Shown here piece after piece: positions 34,076 to 46,070 of a DNA stretch of 64,000 nt (positions within the stretch are counted from its first letter, which is position 1; every line of letters starts with the position of its first letter). This DNA comes from Plasmodium malariae. Lineage: Eukaryota; Apicomplexa; Aconoidasida; Haemosporida; Plasmodiidae. The position numbers were made by a program, and so were the translations under genes. The notes beneath the pieces are model-generated. The model saw nothing but the letters and a program-made list of their open reading frames with translations, did not search any database and was not told where the DNA came from. The stretch lies in assembly GCF_900090045.1 (NCBI RefSeq), contig NC_041785.1:992001-1056000 (forward strand), in the 5' to 3' direction.

Positions 34076-37000
34076 ATGCCAGACAACCGAAATAGGGAAA
34101 GGATATTTCCAAAGAAAGGTGAAGTTGACGAGTACAAAGGATCATACTCAAAGATTTTAAACTCAGGTGGTAATGGTATAACATACCTTAATTCATCATT
34201 CAATGGAGAAAGAAGTCAAGGGAAGGATGATAAAATTAACAATAATTATAATAGTTGGAAAAATAACCTGAGAAATGAACTAAGTAAAGTAAACAGTTTG
34301 ATAGCAGATGACCCGAATATACAAGAAAAAAAAAAAATATTTTTTGAAGTGTATAAAAAATATTATTTTATAGAAATGACTGAATATCATAAAAGCCGAG
34401 AAAATTGCACGAATAATTTTTTAAATTTCCTTGAACGAATAATTGAAAAAATGTTTGAAGCAATAAAACATGGCACTTATAATATTAATAACTTGAATAG
34501 ATTTTTTAGAGAATTTTTAAAAAATGATACAGAGTATTATAGAAGTGTTTCCGTAGGTAATCCAAGGATAAATAATTTGACACAAAGTTTTTTAAATATT
34601 TCTAACGAAGAACAACAAACAAAGAATAGTCAACTTACAGGTATCAATAAGGAGAACGTATTTTTAGGGGCTGATGGAAAAACAAGAAATTCCAGAGATG
34701 CTTCATATAATGCAAATAATGGCAACATTAACAATTATGATAAGAATTCCTCCAGTTGTAATGTCAGAGAAGTATACAGTAATGGTACTCATAGTATTAA
34801 TATGAAAGAGGGGCAGACTAGCCCCTCCTCAGCTTATAAAACGATCCAAAAGGAGCACGAGAAAGATAAGTGGAAGAAAAAAAATAGAGAACACAGCAGA
34901 ACTGGTGTTGCAAAGAATGATAACAATGTTAATAACACAATCAACAACATAAATAGTATCAACAGTAGCAGAAGAAGCAGCAGCGACCAAAATAGAAACG
35001 CCAACTCAGAGGTGAATATGGATACTGCTAATTCTGCGGATAGTGTATACTTTCTAAAAAAGAATATCTCTAGAAAATCGTCAAATAAAATACAAGAAAT
35101 TGCCGATAGCGTTATTAACGTGAACGGAAACCAATGCAACTTAAATCATAGGATTATTGATGACTGGGTTCAGTACGGATTCATGAATTATACAAAAATA
35201 ATGAACAGCATGAAAGTAAGTTGTGATATCATAGACAACAAAATATGTCAAAAGATGCTAAATATTCTAAAAGATAGCTATATGAAAGAACAAGAAAATT
35301 TAATGGAAGGGCTTAAAAGAAGAAAAAGTGATTTCTTAAAACAGTTAGATGTGTGCAAAAATTATTGGAGGTATTTTGAAAATAGCTATTCTAATTCAGA
35401 AATAGTTCGATCAGATGGAATAAAAGATTCCAAAAAAATAAAGTGTTCATGGTTATGTCAAAGAAAATATTTAAAAAATGTAAAAGATTTATTAAAAATA
35501 CAAAATGAATATTTAGATATTATATATACAAGTGTTAAAATATTTTTCCAATTAACAGAATGGAAAAAAAATACTGTTCGTGATATATTATGTTCATATA
35601 TACTCATATATAAAAGCTTCTTAAATTTTTATTTAAGTAATATGAATATATTATATGACTCCATTCTACAAGAAAAGAATATTGAAATATCTCAGTTTGA
35701 CAATTTAAACTCAGTCACAATGATGGATGATGATGATTTGATAAAACATATAACTCCTTTTCAATATGATGAAAACTGTATTTCTATACCTAAATTAAAT
35801 AATGCATTAAATATTATCAACAATGCCATCATTTTTTATAACAGTGAAATTAATATAAAATCTTTACTTTGTATATTTAGCTCAAATATTAAAGGTTATC
35901 TAACTAGTGTAGGCATTTTTAATAAATCACTCGATGGTGTTATTGTAATTACTTGGGATAAATTTATTCATTTTTTTTCAAATGCTGAAGATGCATCACC
36001 GCAGTGGTCATACTACATTGAAGACATAGATTTTAAAATTGTTAGAAGCACAAATGAGCAAAAAAAGATTTTTAGCGATACCGAAAAAAAAGAGGACTTC
36101 GATGAGCGGGGCAACGTGGACAATTCTGTGAAGGGTGTGCATGAGGAGACCAAGGGCATGCACGATTCGAATGGTAACAACAGCAGCGGCAACCACGGTA
36201 ATAATGACAACAACGACAAAAACGAAAATAACGACAATAACGAAAATAACGACAATAACGAAAATAACGAAAATAACGAAAATAACGAAAATAACGACTA
36301 TAACGACAATAACGACAATAACGAAAATAACGACAATAACGAAAATAACGAAAATAACGAAAATAACGAAAATAACGACAATAACGAAAATGGTAATAAT
36401 AATTGCAAAAGTAACAGTAACAGCGGGAAGAATGCTTCTGGCCCTATGAGGGGCGACGCAGAAGACATCGCCGTTCACGGCTTGAGGACGAGATTTTCGG
36501 ATGAGTGCTCCACTGCTCATTCCATTAGTAATGATGCAGATGATGTAGAAATTCAAATGAAAGAAAAGAGAAAAACATTGCTTATTAGTGGATGGTCATT
36601 CACCTTCAAATGTGCTACATGCCACTTAACTAATGTCTGTTATGAATTGCTAAGTAATCATTTAAACTCTCCATATTTTGAAGATGCTAATTCTTTTTCC
36701 AATTTTACGAATATTATTTCTAGGGGACAAATTAAGAATGATTTATTATTTACTAATGAAATGGCTAGTTTCTATAATAGAGGATTGGAGGAAATAGACC
36801 TTAACAAAACTGATATATCTGATTACAAAATGGATCTTCCAGCAAATGATAACCAACATGCAACTAACAGTAAGATCCTGTTAGACAAAGAAGACGAAGA
36901 AGAGGATAAGGAAAACTTAAAAATGAAAAACTCACAACAAGAGATTTTCTTGAGCAATTTTAATAAAAAAAAGGCAGTATTAATGGAAAATATGATGAAG

Positions 37001-37447
37001 GGGAATAAACAGAAAAATGTCAAAAGGGAAGAGGTAGAGGAGGAAGACAATGAAATAACTGAGGAGAAAGATAAAGATGAGAAGAAAAAGGATTATGAGA
37101 AGAATGAGGAGCTTGAGGAAGAAAACAGCATCTACGACAATTACATAGATAATAACAATAATAACTACATAGATAGTAACGACGACTACATTGACAGGAA
37201 TGACGACAATTACATAGACGGGAACAACACTTATATAGATAGTAGCAACGAAAATGATATAGGCTATAGCAGTGACAACTACATAAGCAATAACAACTAC
37301 ATGGATAATAGTAACAACAAGGACGAAAGTGAATATGAAAGAGAAAGCGAGGAGGAGTCCATTAGAAACAATAAAAAAAAAAATACACGTAGGGGGAAAA
37401 CTAAAAATAGAGCAAATTCTGGCAAAGCAAAAACAGGTAAAAAGTGA
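34076..37447 (+). CDS. large helical protein with PH-like C-terminal region split by low complexity, unknown function
   Basis: Frame of 1123 residues from ATG 34076 (MPDNRNRERIF). The frame stays open upstream only through the (GT)n tract, so I take this first sensible Met. Two predicted helical regions (about 65-180 and 355-545, with Lys/Glu-spaced hydrophobics such as EQENLMEGLKRRK) resemble the elongated helices of BAR-type domains. At about 605-665 a beta-rich segment (KGYLTSVGIF, VIVITWDKFIHFF) and at about 835-870 a closing strand-helix (LLISGWSFTFKCATCH) look like the two halves of a PH domain interrupted by an acidic Asn repeat. If so, the protein would bind membranes. This is inferred from pattern only. 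The C-terminal 250 residues are acidic, then Lys/Arg-rich. Confidence 0.85.
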   Translation: MPDNRNRERIFPKKGEVDEYKGSYSKILNSGGNGITYLNSSFNGERSQGKDDKINNNYNSWKNNLRNELSKVNSLIADDPNIQEKKKIFFEVYKKYYFIEMTEYHKSRENCTNNFLNFLERIIEKMFEAIKHGTYNINNLNRFFREFLKNDTEYYRSVSVGNPRINNLTQSFLNISNEEQQTKNSQLTGINKENVFLGADGKTRNSRDASYNANNGNINNYDKNSSSCNVREVYSNGTHSINMKEGQTSPSSAYKTIQKEHEKDKWKKKNREHSRTGVAKNDNNVNNTINNINSINSSRRSSSDQNRNANSEVNMDTANSADSVYFLKKNISRKSSNKIQEIADSVINVNGNQCNLNHRIIDDWVQYGFMNYTKIMNSMKVSCDIIDNKICQKMLNILKDSYMKEQENLMEGLKRRKSDFLKQLDVCKNYWRYFENSYSNSEIVRSDGIKDSKKIKCSWLCQRKYLKNVKDLLKIQNEYLDIIYTSVKIFFQLTEWKKNTVRDILCSYILIYKSFLNFYLSNMNILYDSILQEKNIEISQFDNLNSVTMMDDDDLIKHITPFQYDENCISIPKLNNALNIINNAIIFYNSEINIKSLLCIFSSNIKGYLTSVGIFNKSLDGVIVITWDKFIHFFSNAEDASPQWSYYIEDIDFKIVRSTNEQKKIFSDTEKKEDFDERGNVDNSVKGVHEETKGMHDSNGNNSSGNHGNNDNNDKNENNDNNENNDNNENNENNENNENNDYNDNNDNNENNDNNENNENNENNENNDNNENGNNNCKSNSNSGKNASGPMRGDAEDIAVHGLRTRFSDECSTAHSISNDADDVEIQMKEKRKTLLISGWSFTFKCATCHLTNVCYELLSNHLNSPYFEDANSFSNFTNIISRGQIKNDLLFTNEMASFYNRGLEEIDLNKTDISDYKMDLPANDNQHATNSKILLDKEDEEEDKENLKMKNSQQEIFLSNFNKKKAVLMENMMKGNKQKNVKREEVEEEDNEITEEKDKDEKKKDYEKNEELEEENSIYDNYIDNNNNNYIDSNDDYIDRNDDNYIDGNNTYIDSSNENDIGYSSDNYISNNNYMDNSNNKDESEYERESEEESIRNNKKKNTRRGKTKNRANSGKAKTGKK
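36215..36390 (+). repeat. 6/12-bp coding repeat (Asn-Asp / Asn-Glu-Asn)
   Basis: Tandem aataacgaaaataacgacaa-type units encode NENNDN repeats that sit between the two halves of the putative PH-like region of the 34-kb gene. Confidence 0.88.
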
Positions 37448-39493
37448 GGTCCGCCATAGATAGAGAAGAATGGGGAGGAAAAAAAAAAAAATTTTAAGCA
37501 AAACAAAATAAGTTAAAATAAAACTATACAAAACAGAATAAAATAAAATTTAAGCAAATCCCACGAGTCATGCACTATATACGTACGGATCAAAGGAAAG
37601 CGATATTTGGTCCATAGAACATAGTTATTGGAAGGAAATTAAAGAGGAGGATGCAAACTAAGAATGCATGTATGGCAGTAGGAAAATATGCATGTGTATA
37701 TAACGTCTATTTGCGCATCTATTAAAAATATAAAATATTTTAGAGAGCTCCTCTACTATAAAGAAAACGTAGAAAATGGATTTCCGAATAACAGTAATAT
37801 GATATCAGTTTTGTAGAAACCTGTATTTTAATTTTGACACTTCGGATATACACAAGAAAGTTTAAGGGTTGTATTGTAAAACGTAAAAAGTTAGTTTAAA
37901 GGATACATACATATATATATATATACATATACACATGCATGTATGTCTCTGTCTGTATTTATATTTGTACGTATGTATGCACATATGTACACTTAACAGT
38001 GTAGAGAAATGTGAAACTCTATGTTATTAGCTGCTTTAAATGTAAACCAAAAAAATTACAGGAAAATAAAAAGAAAAAAAGAAAAGAGATAGAGAAGTAC
38101 CATTCATGCTTGTGCATTACCATGAGATGTAACACGACACTTCACATAGAGCTTCCTAATATTTATTTGACAGCAAAGAACGTAGGTTTTATTTATTTTG
38201 TTAAATATTTATAAACGTTCATTGACTATAATTTTAACGTATACTTAACTTTTTAATAATTTCTACGTTAATCAAAAATAAAGCAACTTATACATTTGAA
38301 TAATAAGATTAAACTTTTTTGTTAATTTATTAATATTAGAGAAATGTTTTTTAAGAAACATGATGCATTATTTTTTCTGTTTCTATGTAACATTTGTAAA
38401 TATATATATGTACATATGTGTGCGTGTGTGTGTATATATTTATATGTATATATAGACACATTTTCAAAACATTTGTAATTCCTTTAATTATCCTTATTAT
38501 AGACAATACCGTGTTAATAAAAAGGCCACGTTAAAATGAGGTACAATATACAACAAAATGAGAATAAATGAAATAGCTACACATTTCACTTTATTTCATA
38601 TCAAATCGTTTCGTTTTTTTGTTCACAACCCTGCAACCTTAATAAACAAATAAATCATAATGAAGATTGAAAATATTTTTCATTATTACTAAAATTATTT
38701 AAATGGGGATTGAGGAAAATAGATATAAATGGGAAGGATCATTAAAAAAGTTCTATTCTTTTTTTTTTTTTTTTTTTTCTAGCTATGTTGATTAATTTTT
38801 TTTTTTTTAAGTTACCACTTTTTAGGAGATTACTTTTTTCTTTTTTTTTTTCTTAGAACTTTCCTTTATTTTGCTAAAATTTTGCGCTTTTTCACGTTGT
38901 GCAAGTTTTTTTTTTTTTGGAGAAAAACGAATTCCCATCATATGGCCAGTTATATATATATATATATATTTGTATTTTTTTTTTTTTTTTTTTTTTTCTG
39001 TGTACGATATACATTTATATTCTTAAAGGTTTTTTGAATGGCATGAGATATTAATATCGTTTTATATGATGTATTTGTTGTATCAAATGTTGAATGGATG
39101 GTTGAACGCGTTTGAGAAATATTCATAATAAGCTATAATTGAACCACACTAAATGTCTTAGGTATAATAATATTATTTTACTACAAATATATATTTGGTT
39201 ACATTTAAAGTATAGCCTTTATATTATGTTCATTATTTCGTACTAGCAACGAAAAAAAGAAACAAAAAAAAAAAAAAAAAAGGGAAATAACTGCACTTTA
39301 GCACATTAATGTGGGTGTTTCTTATATTCACATGTATCTGTACACACAGACTAATACCAATATAGGTATATGTACATAAATATGTGTGTGGGCGAATTAT
39401 CAATGTGCATTTATTTTACAAATTTAAAATATATATTCAGCGCCGCTTTTCGCCTGTTTAACGTTCTGCACATTTACTGTCTATATGTGGATC
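37448..39493. other. convergent intergenic region
   Basis: The 3' flanks of the 34-kb and 39-kb genes. Contains poly(T) tracts (about 38760-38780, 38978-38997) and (TA)n. A plus frame at 38011-38214 begins with ATG and is fairly complex, but it has no homology signal or splice partners, so I leave it uncalled. Confidence 0.5.
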
Positions 39494-42400
39494 CTACACG
39501 AGGTCATGTGAATAACTATTAGAAAAATGAAGAGGAAAATTAAATCTATTGTTATTGCCGTACCTATGTTTTTTTTTAATATCATTGTGAAAATTTCTTA
39601 TTTTTTTGGACTCTGTGTATATGTTATGATAATTACTTTCTACATGACTTCTAATTTTTTCAGGTTTTTGTAGCGTGGAAATTTGTTTTTCATTCTTTAT
39701 GTTATAAGAACCATTCGGCGTTGGTATACCATTTAAATATTTTGCATTACTAAATTTTAATTTATTTATTTCTTTTTTTAATGATTCATTTCTGTTTAGA
39801 AGAATTTCCATTTCTTTTTCTTTTCCTTCAAAGCATTTTGCTTCTCTAAAACTGCTATTTTTTTTTTGATTGTCTCGGATATTTCTGATATTTATGGTGC
39901 CTTTTGTATTTTTGTAAATTTTTTCCTTGCGAGAATTAAACATGTTACGTATACATTCATCTATTGATTTTGAATACAAGGGTAGTTCTTTTTCACTTCT
40001 CTTTACATAATGCATAACTAATTCACTGGAACATCTTTCATTTTGCATTAACATTTTGGCATATCGTTCCCTTACAGATACTTCCGATAAGGAAGTACTG
40101 CGGTTAATATGGCAGTTAGTATAATTTTTTTTATTATTCGTATTTCTCTCATTTTTCTCATTTTTATTATTTTCATCATTTTCACTATATTTATCATTTT
40201 CATCATTTTCATCATTTTCATCATTTTCATCATTTTCACTATTTTCATCATTTTCATCATTTTCATTATTTTCATTATTTTCATCACTTTCATCATTTTC
40301 AACACTTTCATCATTTTCATAACTTCCATCATTTTTATCATCTTTATTACTTTTCTTATTTTTTATTTTAATATTTTCTTCTTTATCTTTTAACATGTGT
40401 ATATCATCCTGGACTGAGTTTCCCTTTGTTAGAGGTAGGCTTTGCTCGCTTTCCACGGGGTTGTCCTTCCGCACCTTGTCATCTTTTAATTTATACCTGT
40501 CCTGTTCATTAAATTTAATTAAGATATTTGTTTGGGCATTTATATATTTACTACTATTATTTTTTTTTAGCAGTTTTCTACAGCATGCTTTATACAAAAT
40601 GTTTATGTTGTTATTCGAGTGTTTCAGCTTTTCTATTTCTAACCTTTTTTGGTCTAATTCTTTCTTATATTTTTCTATTATATCATTTAAGTCTTCAATT
40701 TGTGTTTTCCTTTTTTCACTATATATTTCATGGTTTATAGAAAGTACACTCATTATATTTGTTTTTTTTTTTTTTTTTTTTTTTTTTTCCTTTTCCATAA
40801 TTAACGTTACTTAGTGGGTAATTGTTCGTCTTTTTAGCTTTCTCTTCATCCCTATCAAAATAAGGTTCTCTATGTAAGATTTTGTCATTTGTATATCTAG
40901 ACCCATCTTGATTATTCAATTTTACTGTACTGTTCCCCTCAAAGGAAGATTCTATCCCCTGAAGGAGTTTCTCACTTCCGTCAGTTATTCCATGCTTTCC
41001 TTTATCGCTTGTAATTTGGTTTGATTTGTCATCACCCATTGTTTTTTTATTGTACTTTTCATTATTCCTGTTATTTTCATGATTTTCTTGATGCTCTGCT
41101 TTATCTCTTTCTAAATTAGCCCTTATGAAATCATCTTTACAATTATAATGCTCATGAGTAGTATTATTGTCCCTTTTTTTTTGATAGCTTCCTGTACTCT
41201 TTATACTAATTTCACTCTGCGTATTTTGTTTTTCTCCATCCTTTTCAGCAGTAAATTCATCACAGCGTGAAATATAACCATCATGGTTATTATAGTTATG
41301 GTTATCACTACTACAACGTGCAATTTTGCTATTTCTGTTATCTGTACTTATTATTTTGTCGCTTTCTTCTACACAGAGTTTTGCATTACATGTACTACTA
41401 CTTTCACTGCAAACACTACAAAAAATATTTTTATTTATCCGTTTATTTTGTTTTAATTTTAATTTTTCTTGGTCATCAGACTGTTCAGAGTAAGGCAATT
41501 CCTTTTTATTTTTACATATTGAATGACCTTTTATTTCTTCCTCACATTTTTCCTCCTTATCCACAAAACTACTCCCGAGTAAGTGATGCAATTTAGAATC
41601 AGTCTGCACATCTACATTTGTATCTCCTCCTTCGCCTCCTTTTTTGCTTACATTTTCACCTCCTCTTTCGCCTACACATTCACCTCCTCCTTCGCCTCCT
41701 CTTTCGCCTACACTTTCACCCCCTCCTTCGCCCCCCTTTTCGCTTTCCTTTCTCCCCCCTTTATTACAAATCCCTTTTTCACTAATTACAGTTACAAACT
41801 TTTCATTTTTTACGTACTTGAGTAGTGAAGACTCTTGAATAAAGTTATATACATGTCTTATTGTATCTTGCAAATATTTTATTTTCTCCTTAGATGTGAC
41901 CATTTCACAAAGTGGAATAGAATCAACAAGGAACTTGGGGCAAGTGATTTTGTAGCTTATAAATACTTTGGGTTTTAAAATATTCATTTCTTGATTATAT
42001 AAAGGAATAATTTGAGAATGTATAAAATTCTTTTCTTTGTTTGTATCCTTTATATGATCATTAATTTGTATAAATACACTTCCTTCTAATCCTAATATTA
42101 ACAAGTTTTTAATACTGATATAGGAGCATCCCAATTCTTTCTCATTATTAAGAAAGACAAATTTTAATATATTAGTTTCTTTTATACTAACCAACTTGTT
42201 TTTTATTTTAGCTAGTGTTCTTTCGTTATTTATTTTAACTTTTTGTTGTACTACAACAGTAAATATATGAGGATATTCATTTATATAAATGTTTCTTACG
42301 ATTTTATTATTTATGTGTACACTTAATTGCGTTATATTTTTCACAAGTATAGGTTTATATATTGTAAAGTCAATAGTTAAACATACTGTTGTATTCATAT

Positions 42401-44468
42401 TTCTGTACAAGCATATTTTATCATCAGGCAACACTTCCAACATTTGCATACTATTGATATCATTAGGAACATTTTTATCTTCTAACAAAATTTTGCTCCT
42501 ACTTTTAGAATCACTTCCTCCTAAACCCTTCATCGTCATGTGTTCGGATATCCCCAATTTTCTGTTCATTTGTCGTGCAAGTAACTCTTTTTTATGTTTT
42601 ATATTTACTGGGTCTAACAAAACATTTATTCCTCTGTTTTTCTCTGCGCATTCTAAATTATACCTATCTAATAATGTATAATTTTTTGACAATATACAAT
42701 TTATTCGATGTCCATTTACACCCTCGTATTTTTCTTGGCAACATGTGCTAATTTGCATCTTCTCCTTTTCTCCTGAATTGTGCATGTTCTTTTCCTCATG
42801 AACACCCTGATTGGTTGACATGTAAATTGGCTTATACCTTGGTTCGTGAGGCGATTCAAAAGTTGGCCCATAAATTGGGCACCTTTTCTCTTCAACTTCT
42901 TGACGGCGATCTTCTCCATTTATACGACTTTTACTAATTTCACCATTTTTATCATTTTTATCATTTTTATCATTTTTATCATTTTCACCATTTTTATCAT
43001 TTTTATCATTTTCACCATTTTTATCATTTTTATCATTTTCACCATTTTTATCATTTTCACCATTTTTATCATTTTCACCATTTTTATCATTTTCACCATT
43101 TTCACCATATTCATCATTTTTATTCGTATGGTTAAACTTCTTTGACCCCAATTTTATATCTCCATTTGGGGGCAAACACCTAGGCTTCTTTTCTCGTTTT
43201 CCGGTTATGGATTTTACCTTAATATTACTTTCAAAATGATTGTCATTTGGAATATTAGTGGTATTGGTGGGGTTAGCGGCATTAGCATTATTAACAATGT
43301 TTGTGGTATTGGGGAAGACACAACAGGAAATATGCGCCTCCTTGTCCACACCTTGCTGCACGGAGGATGCGTTTGCCTCTTCATCAATGTTTCCCTTGAG
43401 TGCATCAAATTGAGTGATACTTTTATTTCTATTTTTTCCAAAAATATTACTTGTCAGAAGGATATAACTATTTTTTTCATAAAAAGTTGGACATTCATAT
43501 ACTGGGGGAATATTCTCTTTAGATATGTAGACTCTTCCCTTGTCATGAATTTGCTTATTCGTGTCGTCCTTAGTATATACATCATAATCATAACAATATT
43601 TCGAATTATTCCCCTTTTTATATTTCAAAATATTATTTTTTATTTCTCTTTTTTTATTTATATTATTTTTAAATTCTATAGTATTACTTTTTAACTTGGT
43701 TGTATGACTTCTGTCCATTTTGCTGCTTCTGTGAAGCCCTCCATTCACACTAAATTTGCAGTTACTAAAACGTAGGTAGTGATTCCTTATATTACTATTA
43801 TTAGTGCTATTATTACTGCTAATATTAGTGCTATTATTACTACTATTATTATTATAACTACTATTGCTATTACTGTTTCTACTATTATTATTATTTTTTT
43901 TTTTACTCCTATTCATATTATTAATTTTCGTTAATTTAGACACTTTTTTCCTTTTCGTGTTAATAAATGGTATGTCAGTGTTGCATAAAACTCCATCACT
44001 TAATAAAGGAAGACTATTTTTTTTTCCTTTCTCACTTGGGATTGCAATATTATTTATAGGACAACTTAATATATTTCTAGGTAAGCTACTACACTCATCG
44101 AACTGTTTATCATCTGCTATGATTGGATCAAATATATCTATTACATTTCCAGGTATATACGTCTCATCAACTAATCCTGTTGCAATTTTAGGTGCTTCTA
44201 TGTCGTTACCCTCTGGGTCCCCATCTTTCATTTCTCCATAAAATAAATAAATATCTTTTTCTTTTTTAAATATACTTGTGTCATACCATGAATTCTTAGA
44301 AACACGTTCAAATCGTTCATTTCTAATACTTTTTATCTGAGAGATGGGCATATTAAAGTACTTCGGTCTTAATTCATATCTATTGAATATGTTTCTTTTC
44401 AAAAAGGAGCTTAGTCTCAGATCATCCTCCTTATTTTTTAACTGCACATTTTTGTGAAAGCTATACAT
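39494..44468 (-). CDS. large C2-like and coiled-coil protein, frame broken at a poly(A) tract
   Basis: Two minus-strand frames overlap with no spacer. One runs from ATG 44468 (MYSFHKNVQL) to a stop at 40728; the other continues in the +1 frame to 39494. They meet at a 27-base poly(A) (Lys codons); a tract of 26 or 29 would join them into one protein of about 1,660 residues. I therefore treat them as one gene. Around residues 690-850 there is a beta-rich region (VCLTIDFTIYKPILV, IFTVVVQQKV, ILKFVFLNN) resembling a C2 domain; this is tentative. The part after the tract has a heptad-like coiled coil (IEDLNDIIEKYKKELDQK). Repeats occur at NDKNGEN, at Gly/Glu-rich units and at NDEN. Possible roles include cytoskeleton or centriole-like structures, unproven. 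The frame upstream of 44468 lacks ATG and is poly-Phe/Leu. Confidence 0.7.
40130..40345 (-). repeat. Asn-Asp-Glu coding repeat (attttcatc units)
   Basis: Tandem 9/12-bp units of attttcatc on the plus strand give NDENDENDEN on the minus strand within the coiled-coil part of the 39-kb gene. Confidence 0.85.
40762..40788 (-). repeat. 27-base coding poly(A) tract at the frame break
   Basis: Plus-strand T27 (A27 in the coding strand). Upstream reading GKGKKK continues here into NKYNECTFYKP and a stop, while the adjacent frame continues KTNIMSVLSINHE for 417 more residues. It is the only point where the two long frames meet. Confidence 0.95.
41625..41755 (-). repeat. Gly/Glu-rich coding repeat of about 39 bp
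   Basis: Units of cctcctctttcgcctacactttca type encode GGEGGGESVGERG-like repeats. They are clearly GC-richer than the surrounding gene. Confidence 0.8.
42930..43120 (-). repeat. 12/18-bp coding repeat (Asn-Asp-Lys-Asn-Gly-Glu)
   Basis: Alternating atttttatc and attttcacc units encode runs of NDKNGENDKNGE in the 39-kb gene. Confidence 0.88.
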
Positions 44469-46070
44469 ATTACTATTCGAACTTAGCAGCTTTGAGGATA
44501 TAAGGATGCGAACAAAAAGGGGAAAAGACCAAAGAGAAAAAAGAACAAAAATACAAAAGTGCAAACGAATAAAAGGGACGAAAAAAAAAAAATAAAAAAA
44601 TAAAAATTCCAAATATAAAAACACTTATAATCTCTCTGATCAAATTACATTACCGAGAAAATTAACAAATATGTATTTTAAATAATTAGTACAAATAAAG
44701 ACACATATTTATTGCCTATTGACGCCACTGTTGTTATTTCATAATTCATATTTCAGTGACTTCAAAATTTTGGCCAAAATTACGTTCCTGAGTATAAGAA
44801 AAATTGACAGTATTAAAAAATATTTCCACAAAAAAAAGAAAAAAATCAAACAAAAAATCGAACAAAAGATTGTATGTATATATCTTTTTCTTCTATTTTT
44901 TTTAAATACAGAATAATGACTTAGAACAAAAATGAGATTAAATAAATGACAAAAAAAAAAAAAATTAATTTTTATACCTTTTTTCAGTTAAAATTATACA
45001 TTAAACATAGCTAACAAATTGTATATTCCATTATTTTGAGAATAAGCCAAATGAAACAAATTACAGCGGTTTTTCAATTTTCGTTAGTTTTATTATACTT
45101 ATCATGGAAAAAATATAAAAAATGGACTTCCTACAAAAACTATGTAAAAAAATATTGACAAATTACTTCTTAACGGTTTTGGAAAAAAAAAAAAAAAAAA
45201 ACTTATATATATGTATATGTATACATATGTATATTTTTAAAAAATTAGTGGTAACTTATTTTGGGGAACCATTAGAAAATATGTTCACTTTAATGATAGT
45301 CTACAAAAAAGCATGCGTTCGCGAAAGTGCTAACACACATTCGAATGTTTTTGTGTATATGTATTAAGCAAAATATGTATGTATGTAAGTATGTAAGTAT
45401 GTATGTAAGTATGTATGTATGTGTGTATGTATGTATGTGTATGTATGTATGTGTGTATGTGTGTATGTATGTAATGTGTAGGCATATATTTATATGTACA
45501 TATATACATATATACATTTGCACATTTTGGTAAGTTCAAGTTGCTAAAAACTTAATGTATTATATACGTGCACTTGCTAAACTTGCCTAGGGAAATGCCA
45601 TATTAACAAGAGTATGTTTTAAAAAACAGAAATAAACCCACAAAGAGATAGTTTTTTATTTTTTTTTTTTTTGGGGGGGGGGGGAAGTAGAGATATCTTT
45701 TGTGCATTGCAGTTTTATATAAAAATTATTATGCAAAATAACAAATAAATTTACGGTTGATCTACGCAAGTGTGTATTTATTTGTAAATAATGAATTTTC
45801 TAGATGAAAAACGCACAAAATGATAAAAATAATATCGTTTTTCTGCCTCATAATAAAAATTATGCAATATCGCGCATAAATTATTATTTCTACAAATATG
45901 TACGGAAGAAAAAAAATTTTCAGAAAAACTTTTGTATTTTTTTGCGAAAAATAAGAAAATTTTCCCCATTTTTAAATAATTCGGAGATTGTTCCTAATAT
46001 ATATATACATGTATACACATTTATACATATGTAAATTTTTTTTTTTTTTTTTTATTCTGCCCCCTTTTCC
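44469..46070. other. intergenic region (contains a candidate micro-gene)
   Basis: Promoter side of the 39-kb gene and 3' flank of the RWD gene. Contains poly(A) at about 45182-45199, (gtat)n at 45371-45475 and a T/G homopolymer junction at 45660-45685. The candidate at 45051-45333 is listed separately. Confidence 0.5.
45051..45333 (+). CDS. candidate two-exon 38-residue protein
   Basis: Exon 45051-45082 (MKQITAVFQF, donor GTTAGT, phase 2) and exon 45249-45333 (acceptor AATTAG) join as Ser and read on through NLFWGTIRKYVHFNDSLQ to TAA. The second exon is complex, purine-rich and aromatic, unlike the flanking repeats. However, the same DNA is open in other plus frames (for example from ATG 45122), and a second spliced reading is possible, so the structure is tentative. 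No family recognised. Confidence 0.3.

Noticed and set aside
44469..44624. N-terminal extension of the 39-kb gene
   Set aside because: The frame is open but has no ATG and is Phe/Leu-rich from A/T tracts; ATG 44468 is the first Met.
44719..44916. Plus-strand 65-residue frame
   Set aside because: It starts at TTG, and the minus strand is also open with an ATG reading MNYEITTVASIG; no splice partners on either strand.
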